DNA of 64,000 bases from Hyphomicrobiales bacterium (GTDB lineage: Bacteria; Pseudomonadota; Alphaproteobacteria; Rhizobiales; Rhizobiaceae). Made by a program: the position numbers and the translations under genes. Under the pieces are notes generated by a model. It had not been told where the DNA came from. It did no database searches and saw only the letters and a list, made by a program, of their open reading frames with translations. Positions 54,517 to 63,846 of the stretch are shown piece by piece (the stretch's first letter is position 1; each line of letters opens with the position of its first letter). The DNA lies in assembly GCA_900469345.1 (NCBI GenBank), contig UBWZ01000003.1, positions 1-64,000 of the forward strand, written 5' to 3'.

Positions 54517-55806
54517 ATGAGCGCGATCAACTACGACATCCCCCCCTCCGGTCCCGAGGAAGCCTTCACCGAGGAGGCCGATCGGGCCGCCGAGATGGAA
54601 GCCCTGCGGCCGCTGCCACGCATCTCCATCCACGCTTTTTGCGAAAGCGAGGCGATGCAGCGCATGGTGGACCGCATCGGGCGCGACCGTCGGCTTGCCA
54701 AGGTCAACCTGCGCGTGACGAGCGGAAGCGTCGCGGCCGCCGCCAACATGTTCGCCTCAACCCCGACACCCAATCTCATCGTTCTCGAAACCGATGCCGA
54801 ACCGAAGAACCTCTTGAGCGAACTCGTGCCGCTGGCCGAAGTGTGCGATGCCTCGACCCGGGTCATCGTCGTCGGCCGCTACAACGACATCTCGCTCTAT
54901 CGCGAACTGATCCGCAACGGCATTTCGGAATATCTGGTCGGACCCGTTTCGATGGCGGACCTGCTGGCCTCCATTTCCTCCATCTTTGTCGATCCGGATG
55001 CAGAACCGCTTGGCCGGTCGATCGCCGTCATCGGCGCCAAGGGCGGTGTCGGCTCGTCGACCATTGCCCACAACTGCGCCTTCGGCATATCCAGCCTGTT
55101 CTCGACCGAGACCATCCTCGCCGATCTCGACTTGCCCTTCGGCACGGCCAACATCGATTTCGACCAGGATCCGGCCCAGGGGATCGCGGAAGCCGTCTTT
55201 GCCCCGGACCGGCTGGACGAGGTCTTCCTCGACCGCCTGCTGACGAAATGCTCCGATCACCTGTCGTTGCTGGCGGCACCCTCGCTGCTCGACCGCGCCT
55301 ATGATTTCGAAAGCGGCGCCTTTCTGCCGATCATCGAAATCCTGCAGCGCAGCGCCCCGGTGGCCGTCCTCGACCTTCCGCACATCTGGTCGGAATGGAC
55401 GCGCTCCGTTCTGGCCGACGTCGATGAGGTCGTCATCTGCGCCGTCCCGGACCTCGCTAACCTGCGCAACACCAAGAACATGCTCGATGCGCTGAAGAAG
55501 CTGCGTCCGAACGATCGCACGCCGCATCTGATCCTTAACCAGGTCGGCATGCCCAAGCGCCCGGAAATCGCACCCTCCGACTTCATCGAGCCGCTTGAGA
55601 TAGAGCCCATCGCCATCCTTCCTTTCGACGCGCAGCTGTTCGGCAATGCCGCCAATAGCGGCCGGATGATCTCGGAAATCGACGCCAAGTCGGCCGCGGC
55701 CGAGACCTTTTCGCAGATCGCCCACATCGTCACCGGCCGCGCGACGCTGAAGAAGAACAAGAAGGGCGGGCTGGGCAGGATGCTCGGCATGCTGGCACGC
55801 AAGTAA
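54517..55806 (+). CDS. cpaE: pilus assembly ATPase-like protein CpaE
   Basis: 429 aa. An N-terminal receiver-like domain (about 40-160) is followed by a ParA/MinD-type ATPase domain with deviant P-loop GAKGGVGSST near residue 172 and the switch DLDLPFG. In Caulobacter CpaE localises the pilus machine to a pole. The receiver-like part lacks an obvious phosphorylatable pattern (LIVLETDAEP at the expected place). Confidence 0.92.
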   Translation: MSAINYDIPPSGPEEAFTEEADRAAEMEALRPLPRISIHAFCESEAMQRMVDRIGRDRRLAKVNLRVTSGSVAAAANMFASTPTPNLIVLETDAEPKNLLSELVPLAEVCDASTRVIVVGRYNDISLYRELIRNGISEYLVGPVSMADLLASISSIFVDPDAEPLGRSIAVIGAKGGVGSSTIAHNCAFGISSLFSTETILADLDLPFGTANIDFDQDPAQGIAEAVFAPDRLDEVFLDRLLTKCSDHLSLLAAPSLLDRAYDFESGAFLPIIEILQRSAPVAVLDLPHIWSEWTRSVLADVDEVVICAVPDLANLRNTKNMLDALKKLRPNDRTPHLILNQVGMPKRPEIAPSDFIEPLEIEPIAILPFDAQLFGNAANSGRMISEIDAKSAAAETFSQIAHIVTGRATLKKNKKGGLGRMLGMLARK

Positions 55807-55836
55807 GATCAAGACCGATCAAGACTGGAACTGAGC

Positions 55837-57327
55837 ATGTTTGGTAAACGCGGAAACGAAGGATCTGGACGCGGCGGCGGCATTGCGGCACCGCCCGCGC
55901 CCCCGTCGCCATCGCCCATGCCGGCGGCCAGGTCGGCCGCTCCGGAGGTCTTTGCCGAACCGGGCCGCGAGGCGGGCGCCAGCCGCCAGCCGGTTGCGCC
56001 GCCGCCCCTCGCGCCGGCTCCGCCCCGCAAGCGGCAGCAGCGCACCGACCAGTATTACGACACCAAGGGCCAGGTCTTCTCGGCGCTGATCGATACGATC
56101 GACCTGTCGCAGCTTGCAAAGCTTGACGGCGAAAGCGCGCGTGAGGAAATCCGCGACATCGTCAACGACATCATCACCATCAAGAACTTCGCGATGTCGA
56201 TTTCCGAGCAGGAGGAACTGCTCGAGGACATCTGCAACGACGTGCTTGGCTACGGCCCGCTGGAGCCGCTGCTCGCGCGCGACGACATCGCCGACATCAT
56301 GGTCAACGGTGCCGGACAGACCTTTATCGAAGTGGGCGGCAAGACGATCGAATCGGAGATCCGCTTCCGCGACAACTCCCAGCTCCTGTCCATCTGCCAG
56401 CGCATCGTCAGTCAGGTCGGCCGCCGCGTCGACGAAAGCTCGCCGATCTGCGATGCGCGTCTGCCGGATGGATCGCGCGTCAACGTCATCGCGCCGCCGC
56501 TGGCCCTCGATGGCCCGGCACTGACCATCCGAAAGTTCAAAAAGGACAAGCTGACCCTCGATCAGCTGGTCAAGTTCGGTGCGATCACGACCGAAGGGGC
56601 AACGCTCCTGCAGATCATCGGCCGGGTCCGCTGCAACGTCGTCATCTCCGGCGGTACCGGTTCGGGCAAGACCACGCTTCTCAACTGCCTGACCCGCTAC
56701 ATCGATCTGGATGAGCGTGTCATTACCTGCGAAGACACCGCCGAACTTCAGCTTCAGCAGCCGCATGTGGTGCGTCTCGAAACCCGCCCCCCGAACATCG
56801 AGGGCGAGGGCGAGATCACCATGCGCGACCTTGTCAAGAACTGCCTGCGTATGCGCCCCGAGCGCATCATCGTCGGCGAAGTGCGCGGACCCGAGGTCTT
56901 CGACCTTCTGCAGGCCATGAACACCGGCCACGACGGCTCGATGGGCACCATCCACTCCAACACGCCGCGCGAATGCCTGAGCCGCATGGAATCGATGATC
57001 GCCATGGGCGGCTTCACCCTGCCGGCCAAGACCGTGCGCGAAATCATCACCGGTTCGATCGACATCATCATCCAGGCGGCCCGTCTGCGTGACGGTTCGC
57101 GTCGCATCACCCAGATCACCGAGGTGATCGGCATGGAAGGCGACGTGATCGTCACCCAGGACCTGATGCGCTACGAGATCGAGGGCGAGGATGCCAACGG
57201 ACGCCTGATCGGCCGCCACGTGTCCACCGGCATCGCCAAGCCGCATTTCTGGGATCGCGCCAGATACTTCAACGAAGAGCGGCGGCTGGCTGCCGCTCTC
57301 GATGCGATGGAAATCGGCAAGAGCTGA
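55837..57327 (+). CDS. cpaF: pilus assembly/retraction ATPase CpaF (TadA)
   Basis: Hexameric secretion ATPase powering pilus extension and retraction. 496 aa: Pro/Ala-rich N-terminus of about 65 residues, then the T2SE domain with GGTGSGKTTLLN near residue 273, CEDTAELQL (Asp box) and GEVRGPEVFDLLQAMNTGH with GSMGTIHSN (Walker B and His box). ATG 55837 is 30 bp after cpaE. Confidence 0.96.
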   Translation: MFGKRGNEGSGRGGGIAAPPAPPSPSPMPAARSAAPEVFAEPGREAGASRQPVAPPPLAPAPPRKRQQRTDQYYDTKGQVFSALIDTIDLSQLAKLDGESAREEIRDIVNDIITIKNFAMSISEQEELLEDICNDVLGYGPLEPLLARDDIADIMVNGAGQTFIEVGGKTIESEIRFRDNSQLLSICQRIVSQVGRRVDESSPICDARLPDGSRVNVIAPPLALDGPALTIRKFKKDKLTLDQLVKFGAITTEGATLLQIIGRVRCNVVISGGTGSGKTTLLNCLTRYIDLDERVITCEDTAELQLQQPHVVRLETRPPNIEGEGEITMRDLVKNCLRMRPERIIVGEVRGPEVFDLLQAMNTGHDGSMGTIHSNTPRECLSRMESMIAMGGFTLPAKTVREIITGSIDIIIQAARLRDGSRRITQITEVIGMEGDVIVTQDLMRYEIEGEDANGRLIGRHVSTGIAKPHFWDRARYFNEERRLAAALDAMEIGKS

Positions 57328-57347
57328 CGCTCGGGAGCAATCAAACC

Positions 57348-58361
57348 ATGTTCGGCCTGGACATCAACATCGTCGCGATCGTCGGGCTGGTGGCCCTTGC
57401 CGCCGGGGCGATCTGCTACGGCTTTCTCTTCACCCGGCTGGAGGTGGAGAAGAAGTCGGATGTCCGCCTCAGCCGCATCAAGACAGCCGAGAACGACCGG
57501 GAGCGGATGAAGGCGGCGCGCGATCGCGTCCAGGAACTGTCAAAGCGCCGCAAGTCCATGCAGGACACGCTGAAGGACCTGGAAAAAAAGCAGCAGGAAA
57601 AAAACCGCAAGATTGGCGATGGCAGCCTGAAGTCTCGGCTCGTCCAGACCGGCCTGCAGATCTCCATGACCCAGTTCTACCTCGCCAGTGCGGCGCTTGG
57701 CCTCTTCATTGTCGTCTTCACCCTGCTCGCCGGTCTCTCTTTGCTGCCGGCCGCAGGCGCCGCCTTCGTTGCGGCCCTTGGCCTGCCGCGCTGGATCGTC
57801 GGCTTTTTGGTCAAGCGCCGGCAGAAGAAGTTCCTGAACGAGTTTCCGAACGCGCTCGATGTCATGGTCCGCTCCATCAAGTCCGGCCTGCCGCTCAACG
57901 ACGCGATGCGGCTGATTGCCGTCGATGGCCAAGAGCCGGTGCGCACCGAATTCAAGCGCGTCATCGAATCCCAGCAGGTCGGCCTCAGCATTCCCGAAGC
58001 CTGCGCCCGCATGATGCAGACCATGCCGCTGCCGGAGGTCAACTTCTTCTCGATCGTCATCGCCATCCAGAGCCAGGCCGGCGGCAATCTGTCCGAAGCC
58101 CTGGGCAACCTGTCCAAGGTGCTGCGCGAGCGCAAGAAGATGAAGGCAAAGGTCAAGGCTCTGTCCATGGAAGCCAAGGCATCGGCAGTCATCATCGGCG
58201 CCTTGCCGTTCATCGTCTCGCTGCTCGTCTACCTCACCTCGCCGCAATACATGATGATCCTGTTCACGGATCCGCGTGGCCACCTGATCATGGTCGCTGC
58301 CGGCATATGGATGTCGATCGGCATCCTGGTGATGCGCAACATGATCAACTTCGACATCTGA
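57348..58361 (+). CDS. tadB: inner-membrane pilus platform protein TadB (CpaG)
   Basis: 337 aa. N-terminal helix (6-27), a highly charged coiled-coil-like stretch (about 35-90, including DLEKKQQEKNRK), two membrane helices near 105-150, the cytoplasmic T2SSF domain (about 160-290, with GLPLNDAMRLIA and SQAGGNLSEAL) and a C-terminal pair of helices. Forms the platform with TadC. Confidence 0.93.
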   Translation: MFGLDINIVAIVGLVALAAGAICYGFLFTRLEVEKKSDVRLSRIKTAENDRERMKAARDRVQELSKRRKSMQDTLKDLEKKQQEKNRKIGDGSLKSRLVQTGLQISMTQFYLASAALGLFIVVFTLLAGLSLLPAAGAAFVAALGLPRWIVGFLVKRRQKKFLNEFPNALDVMVRSIKSGLPLNDAMRLIAVDGQEPVRTEFKRVIESQQVGLSIPEACARMMQTMPLPEVNFFSIVIAIQSQAGGNLSEALGNLSKVLRERKKMKAKVKALSMEAKASAVIIGALPFIVSLLVYLTSPQYMMILFTDPRGHLIMVAAGIWMSIGILVMRNMINFDI

Positions 58362-58373
58362 GGGGGAGAGATC

Positions 58374-59351
58374 ATGAAGGAACTTGCCGCCAGCCTTACC
58401 GATCCGACCACGCTCCTTGCGATACTGGTGGCGGTTGCGGTGTTTGCCACGTTCTACACGCTTGCCAGCCCCTTTTTCGAACGGGGCGACCTGGGCAAGC
58501 GCATGAAGGCGGTCTCCACCGAACGCGAGCTGATCAGGGCGCGCGAACGCGCCCGCATGAATGCCGATCAGTCCAAGACGACGCTGCGCAACCAGAACAA
58601 CCAGTCGGTCCGGCAGATCGTCGAACGGTTCAACCTGCGCAAGGCACTCGTCGACGAGAACACCATGAACCGGCTGCGGGCGGCCGGCTTGCGCACGCAG
58701 AACGCGCTCAACATGTTTCTGGTGGCGCGTTTCCTGCTGCCGTTCCTGTTTCTCGCGGCAGCGACCTTCTGGATCTTCGTTCTCGGCAATATGGAAAGCC
58801 GCCCTCTGCCGATCCGCCTCTTGGCAACGATCGGGTTTGCCTATCTCGGCTTTTACGCGCCCAACATCTACGTCTCGAACCGCATCAGCAAGCGCCAGCT
58901 GTCGATCAAGAGAGCCTGGCCCGACTCGCTCGACCTCATGCTCATCTGCGTCGAATCCGGGATCTCGATCGAATCGGCCATGCGCCGCGCCGCCGAGGAA
59001 ATCGGCACCCAGTCGCCCGAGCTTGCCGAGGAACTGGCGCTGACGACGGCGGAACTGTCCTTCCTGCAGGACCGGCGAACGGCTCTCGAAAACCTCGGCA
59101 ACCGCACCCAGCTCGACATGGTCAAGGCCGTCGCCCAGGCCCTCATCCAGGCGGAACGCTACGGCACGCCGATCGCGCAGGCGCTGCGGGTGCTTGCACA
59201 GGAAGGCCGCGACGAGCGCATGAACGAAGCCGAAAAGAAGGCGGCAGCATTGCCGCCCAAGTTGACGGTGCCGATGATCCTGTTCTTCCTGCCGGTGCTG
59301 ATCGCCGTCATCCTGGGGCCCGCAGGCATTCAGGTCTCCGACCGCTTCTGA
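58374..59351 (+). CDS. tadC: inner-membrane pilus platform protein TadC (CpaH)
   Basis: 325 aa, paralogous to TadB. Membrane helices at about 15-35, 118-155 and near the C-terminus (LTVPMILFFLPVLIAVILGPAG); T2SSF domain at about 180-300 with SLDLMLICVESGISIESAMRR and AERYGTPIAQALRVLA. 12 bp after tadB, last of the rightward cpa genes. Confidence 0.93.
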   Translation: MKELAASLTDPTTLLAILVAVAVFATFYTLASPFFERGDLGKRMKAVSTERELIRARERARMNADQSKTTLRNQNNQSVRQIVERFNLRKALVDENTMNRLRAAGLRTQNALNMFLVARFLLPFLFLAAATFWIFVLGNMESRPLPIRLLATIGFAYLGFYAPNIYVSNRISKRQLSIKRAWPDSLDLMLICVESGISIESAMRRAAEEIGTQSPELAEELALTTAELSFLQDRRTALENLGNRTQLDMVKAVAQALIQAERYGTPIAQALRVLAQEGRDERMNEAEKKAAALPPKLTVPMILFFLPVLIAVILGPAGIQVSDRF

Positions 59352-59373
59352 GCGACCGGAGCTCCTGTCCCCG

Positions 59374-59931
59374 TCAGGTCTCGATCCCCAGCAGGTGCTC
59401 GAGGCTCAGCCAGCTCCGATCCATGGCATAGGCCCGAAGGAAGGGCAGGGCGACGTGTCCGTAGAGCGGCGAAAGCTGCCATTCGGCGGTTTCCTCGTCC
59501 ACACCCGCCAGCTGCTGCAGGTAGATGACCGATGCAAGCCCGGTCCGGTCGGCGCCGGCCTTGCAGTGGATCAGCAGCGGCTTGGGGGCGTCCTTCATCA
59601 ACGCGATCAGTTCTTCGCTCTCGCCGTCGCTCAATTGGTGGCTGGCGGTCATCCGGAAATCCAGATGCTGGATGGCAAGCCGCGATGTGGTCGCCACTTC
59701 GTCGCGGTACCATTTCTGCTCGCTCGGGCCGCGCAGGTTGATCACGGTCTTGATGCCGTAGCGCTGGATATAGTGCTCAAGCTGTCCGGGGGTCGGCTGT
59801 GCCGAGCGATAGAGCTGCCCGGGAACAACCTCGTGAAAATTGCCGCTGGCCTGCAGGAAGCCGAGATAGATCCCCAGCACGGCGATCGGGGTCACCAGTG
59901 CGAGGGTAGCCCACGTCAAGATCCTGCGCAT
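59374..59931 (-). CDS. membrane-anchored tyrosine/dual-specificity phosphatase-like protein
   Basis: 185 aa with an N-terminal membrane helix (about 4-25) and a protein-tyrosine-phosphatase-like domain. The CX5R active-site loop is LIHCKAGADRTG with Cys at about 123 and Arg at about 129, and LYRSAQPTPGQL near 45 is typical of the bacterial DSP-like (Siw14/DUF442-like) group. The domain should lie in the periplasm if the helix is a signal anchor. ATG 59931 has GGGAG eight bases upstream; ATG 59949 is a weaker alternative. It lies between tadC and tadD but on the opposite strand to tadC. Confidence 0.82.
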   Translation of the reverse strand: MRRILTWATLALVTPIAVLGIYLGFLQASGNFHEVVPGQLYRSAQPTPGQLEHYIQRYGIKTVINLRGPSEQKWYRDEVATTSRLAIQHLDFRMTASHQLSDGESEELIALMKDAPKPLLIHCKAGADRTGLASVIYLQQLAGVDEETAEWQLSPLYGHVALPFLRAYAMDRSWLSLEHLLGIET

Positions 59932-60099
59932 GATCCGGTCTCCCTTCATGCCTGCCGAGTGACCTCCTATGGAGCGTCAAGCTGAAAGCAAACTGAAGGT
60001 CTGGGGCGGTCGCGTGGATTTGCGGTGCTCGGAGCGTGAAGACCACCCCGCGCCGGCACCGCCGGAGGGCGCGGCGCGAGGCGCCCGATCAGAAGCGCA

Positions 60100-60939
60100 T
60101 TAGTTGGTCGAGGGTCGCTGGGCGGAATCCTGCGCCGCGAGCTTGCTCCACGAGTTCTGCTGCGTGAGCATGGAGCGCAGATAGGTGACGTTGGCGTCGG
60201 CCTGCTGCTGCGAAAGCTCTTTGCGGGCGATCGTCTCCGCCTCGGAGAAGCGTCCCTGGAGGCCGACCACGAGCGCCAGGTTCTGTCGCACGCGGCTGTC
60301 GGCGCTTGGCTGCGTCGCGGCGTTGCGCATGTAGGACTCTGCCGTCTTCAGATCGCCCGACAGCACGTAGGACATGCCCAGATTGGACATGACGCTCGGT
60401 TCGTTCGGCTGTGCTTCGAGTGCCTGGCGGTATTTCCCCCGGGCTTCCTGCGTCCGGCCCATCTGGTCGAGAACCGCGCCCTGTGCGGAATAAAGCCGCC
60501 AGTCGGGGTGATCGGGGGTCTGGGCGCGGTCGATGGTGGCGAGCGCCTGTTCGAGCTGGCCGGCGGCGGCCTGGGCCTTTCCGTAGGCGGCCAGCACCTC
60601 GCGGTCAGCCGGATGGGCGATAGCCACCTGCTGCATCACCGCCAGCGCCTGTGTGTTCTTGCCGGTCATGCTCAGGATGCTGGCATAGCGCAGTCCGATA
60701 TCGCGGCTCTTGGGATCGCGCACATAGCCTGCACCCAGCGACCGTTCCGCCTCGGCGAGCTGCGACACCGACATCGCATCGAGCGGGCCCGTCGATACCC
60801 GCATGGGGATCGAACCCGTCGTCACCGCATCGCGTTTCGTGCTGGCGCAGCCGCTCATCGAGAGGACGAGCAGCGACAGGACCACAGCTCGGCCAAGCCG
60901 GGGATTGAAACGCTGGAGTGAGGCGGCGGAAGCGATCAT
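60100..60939 (-). CDS. tadD: TPR lipoprotein TadD
   Basis: 279 aa lipoprotein (lipobox LSMSGC at about residue 30) with four to five tetratricopeptide repeats (about 75-245). In Tad systems TadD supports secretin assembly at the outer membrane. The chosen start, ATG 60939, places the signal peptide properly; an ATG at 61008 would add 23 residues. A CtrA-like box lies about 100 bp upstream. Confidence 0.88.
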   Translation of the reverse strand: MIASAASLQRFNPRLGRAVVLSLLVLSMSGCASTKRDAVTTGSIPMRVSTGPLDAMSVSQLAEAERSLGAGYVRDPKSRDIGLRYASILSMTGKNTQALAVMQQVAIAHPADREVLAAYGKAQAAAGQLEQALATIDRAQTPDHPDWRLYSAQGAVLDQMGRTQEARGKYRQALEAQPNEPSVMSNLGMSYVLSGDLKTAESYMRNAATQPSADSRVRQNLALVVGLQGRFSEAETIARKELSQQQADANVTYLRSMLTQQNSWSKLAAQDSAQRPSTN

Positions 60940-61035
60940 GGGTGGCGGTCTCTTGGGGGCTGGACGTTCCGAAACAGCGCTCCGGTCCGGCAACGGCGCA
61001 TCGCGCATTTCCCATCCAGAAATAAACTGTTAACC

Positions 61036-61050
61036 CTAACAGACCGTTAA
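61036..61050 (-). promoter_or_regulatory. CtrA-like box upstream of tadD
   Basis: On the minus strand TTAA-CGGTCTG-TTAG, seven of eight bases of the two CtrA half-sites with correct 7-base spacing. It lies in the 142-bp gap between the divergent tadD and leucyl aminopeptidase genes. Confidence 0.4.
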
Positions 61051-61081
61051 ACCCAACGATTCCCAGCGCTTGGAAGCTCAC

Positions 61082-62482
61082 ATGACCCCTTTCCAATATA
61101 CCGCCCGCGCGTCCGCCTTTGCCGCCGACGGCGCCGCCTGCAAGCCCGTCTACGCGGTCACGCCATCTGACCTTGAGAATGGCGTTCTCGAGCCCGCGGC
61201 GGCCGCCTGGGCCAAGGCCGCAGGCTTCAAGGCGGAGGCAGGAAGTCTTCTCCTGGTGCCGGCAGTCGGCGGCGAGGCAGGGGTCGCCGCAGCCCTGTTC
61301 GGCCTCGGCAGCGAGCCGGCGGAGGCCCCGTTTGCGGCGGGCCGCCTGTCCAGGGTCCTCCCGGCCGGGGACTGGAAGCTCGAGGCAAACGGCGTCAATA
61401 CCGAGCAGGCCGCCCTCGGCTTTGGCCTCGGCACCTATGGTTTCGACCGCTACAAGACAGACAGGCAGCGCGATGTGCGGCTGGAGGTGCCGCAGGGTGC
61501 CGACCGGGGCGACCTCGAACGGCAGCTTGCCGCTGTCTTCCTCGCCCGTGATCTGATCAATGTTCCGACCAATGACATGGGGCCGGACGAGCTCGAGGCA
61601 GCCTTCCGCGCTCTTGGCGACCATTACGGCGCTACCGTCACGTCGATCGTCGGCGATGCCCTTCTCGAGCAGAACTTCCCGCTCATCCACACGGTCGGCC
61701 GCGCCAGCGCCGGTGCACCGCGCCTCCTCGAAATGCGCTGGGGCAAGGCGGGAAGCCCGCGCATCACGTTGGTGGGCAAGGGGGTCTGCTTCGACACCGG
61801 CGGCCTCGACATCAAGGGCGCCGCCAACATGGCCCTCATGAAGAAGGACATGGGCGGGGCCGCCAATGTCATGGGCCTCGCCCTGATGATCATGGATGCG
61901 GGCCTCGATGTCGATCTTCAGGTCCTGGTTCCGGCCGTCGAGAACTCGATCTCCGCCAATGCCTTCCGGCCGGGCGATATCTACCGCAGCCGCAAGGGCA
62001 TCACGGTCCAGATCGACAACACCGATGCGGAGGGCCGCCTGATCCTGGCCGACGCGCTGGCTTATGCCGACGAGACGCCGCCAGACTTGATGATCGACAT
62101 GGCGACTCTGACCGGTGCTGCCCGCGTGGCGCTCGGATCCGAACTGGCACCTTTCTTCACCGACGACGAGGATCTCTCGGCCCGTCTGATGCAGGCCTCC
62201 GCGACCGAGGCCGATCCGCTGTGGCGCCTGCCGCTCTGGAGGGGCTACGACAAGGACATCCGTGCCAAGGCGGCCGACATCACCAATTCGCCGTCGGGCG
62301 GCATGGCTGGCGCGATCACCGCCGCCCTCTTCCTCAAGAGGTTTGTCACGGCCACCCCCAGCTGGGCACATTTCGACATCTACGGCTGGGTGCTTGCGGA
62401 CAAGCCGCATGCGTCGGTCGGCGGTGAGGCCTTCGCCATCCGCGCGCTGTTCCGGGTCATCCGCACCATGGCAGCGAAGTAA
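61082..62482 (+). CDS. leucyl aminopeptidase family protein (M17)
   Basis: Cytosolic metallo-aminopeptidase, 466 aa. Two-metal site residues are seen in VGKGVCFDTGGLDIKG (Lys, Asp), KKDMGGAANVMGL (Asp) and the family signature NTDAEGRLILADAL (Asp, Glu, Arg). The N-terminal domain (to about 165) is less conserved, as in the PepB-like subgroup. ATG 61082 with GGAAGC upstream. Confidence 0.93.
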   Translation: MTPFQYTARASAFAADGAACKPVYAVTPSDLENGVLEPAAAAWAKAAGFKAEAGSLLLVPAVGGEAGVAAALFGLGSEPAEAPFAAGRLSRVLPAGDWKLEANGVNTEQAALGFGLGTYGFDRYKTDRQRDVRLEVPQGADRGDLERQLAAVFLARDLINVPTNDMGPDELEAAFRALGDHYGATVTSIVGDALLEQNFPLIHTVGRASAGAPRLLEMRWGKAGSPRITLVGKGVCFDTGGLDIKGAANMALMKKDMGGAANVMGLALMIMDAGLDVDLQVLVPAVENSISANAFRPGDIYRSRKGITVQIDNTDAEGRLILADALAYADETPPDLMIDMATLTGAARVALGSELAPFFTDDEDLSARLMQASATEADPLWRLPLWRGYDKDIRAKAADITNSPSGGMAGAITAALFLKRFVTATPSWAHFDIYGWVLADKPHASVGGEAFAIRALFRVIRTMAAK

Positions 62483-62530
62483 AGCGGTAAGAACTCGGGC
62501 TTAAGGTCAGGCAGGAGCTTGAGCCCGGGG

Positions 62531-62878
62531 ATGATCATGGCAGTGGAATTGACGGCCACGCAGGCATTGGGCCTCTGGCATGCGGTATCGCTGGATCAGG
62601 TGCGTCATGACGGACGCGATCTGACATTGCGCCAGATGGCCATCCTGCTGCATATTTACCTGGTACCGCCGCCTCATTCCGTCCGCGGGCTCGCGGCGGT
62701 GCTCGACGTGACCAAGCCCGTCGTCACCCGCGCGCTCGATACCATGGGGGCGATGGGACTGGTCGATCGACAGCGCGACGAGCGCGACCGTCGCAACGTG
62801 GTGATCAAGCGTACCGTGGCGGGCGCCCTGTTCCTGGAAAGCCTCGGCGATCTTATCATTGCTGCCGCCCGCCGATAA
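62531..62878 (+). CDS. MarR-type winged-helix regulator
   Basis: 115 aa, short for a MarR protein. The helix-turn-helix is at about 45-75 (SVRGLAAVLDVTKPVVTRALDTMGAMG) followed by the wing VDRQRDERDRRNVVIKRT with the conserved Asp-Arg. Start codon uncertain: ATG 62531, ATG 62537 (MAVELT) or TTG 62519. It precedes the NlpC/P60 gene by 18 bp, so both are likely in one transcript. Confidence 0.85.
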   Translation: MIMAVELTATQALGLWHAVSLDQVRHDGRDLTLRQMAILLHIYLVPPPHSVRGLAAVLDVTKPVVTRALDTMGAMGLVDRQRDERDRRNVVIKRTVAGALFLESLGDLIIAAARR

Positions 62879-62896
62879 CCGTTCTGGAAGACCGAC

Positions 62897-63748
62897 ATGA
62901 CCTTGCCTCTCGATCGCCGCCTTCACGCCTTCCGCCCCGATCTTGCCGATGACACCCTGAAGGGCCAGGTCGAGGCCGAGCGCTTTATTGCGGGCGTGCC
63001 GGCAAGGGTCATCGTTCCGGTCGCGCCGCTGCGGCCGGCCCCGGATCCTGCCCACGGCATCGACACCCAACTCTTGCTGGGCGAAACGGTGCGGGTCTTT
63101 GACCGGGCAGGCGGCTTTGCTTGGCTGCAATCGGATCACGACGGCTATGTCGGATATATGCCGGAAGCCATGCTGGGCGAGCCGCAGGCGGCGACCCACG
63201 TCATCTGCGTCCCCCGCACCTTTGTCTATCCGCAGGCGGAGTTGCGCATGGTGCCGCAGGCGGCGCTCTCCATGGGCAGCCTTGTGGCGGTGACGGGGGA
63301 GGCTGAGACCCGCGGCACCCGCTATCTGCTCCTTGCCGATGGCGGCGCCGTGATCGCCCGCCACTGCCTGCCGTCAGGGCAGATGCTGGGCGACGACTAT
63401 GTCGCGGTGGCCCAGACCTTTCTGGAAACGCCCTATCTCTGGGGTGGCCGTTCGGGCTTCGGCATCGATTGCTCCGGCCTCGTCCAACTGTCCATGAGAA
63501 TGGTCGGCAAACACGCGCCGCGCGATTCCGACATGCAGGCATCCTTCGGCACCGAGATCGCGCGGGAGGAGCTGCGCCGAGGCGACCTGGTGTTCTGGAA
63601 GGGCCATGTCGGCCTGATGGAAGACGATCAGACCTTGCTGCACGCCAACGGCCATACGATGACCGTCGGGCGCGAAAACCTCGATGCGGCCATCGAGCGG
63701 ATCGGCTGGCTGTACGACCGGCCGACCGGCTATCGTCGTCCCGCGTGA
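62897..63748 (+). CDS. NlpC/P60 family cell-wall hydrolase
   Basis: 283 aa peptidase with two SH3-like regions (about 35-95 and 105-160) and a C-terminal NlpC/P60 domain (about 165-280). The catalytic Cys is in GFGIDCSGLVQLSM and the His in WKGHVGLM; LLHANGHTMTV carries the third polar residue. No signal peptide is seen, which is common for this alphaproteobacterial group. Probably cuts peptidoglycan stem peptides such as D-Glu-diaminopimelate bonds. Confidence 0.92.
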   Translation: MTLPLDRRLHAFRPDLADDTLKGQVEAERFIAGVPARVIVPVAPLRPAPDPAHGIDTQLLLGETVRVFDRAGGFAWLQSDHDGYVGYMPEAMLGEPQAATHVICVPRTFVYPQAELRMVPQAALSMGSLVAVTGEAETRGTRYLLLADGGAVIARHCLPSGQMLGDDYVAVAQTFLETPYLWGGRSGFGIDCSGLVQLSMRMVGKHAPRDSDMQASFGTEIAREELRRGDLVFWKGHVGLMEDDQTLLHANGHTMTVGRENLDAAIERIGWLYDRPTGYRRPA

Positions 63749-63846
63749 GCTCCATCACGGCGATGTGCAGCATGTCCCATGGACTAGGACCGGTGCAATT
63801 CTTATCTCCGATCATGCCCGCGTGGATGGCGGACAGGAGAGATGTG

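Noticed and set aside
60605..62410. 601-codon minus-strand frame over the aminopeptidase gene
   Set aside because: Antisense to the M17 peptidase and out of phase with tadD; no domain.
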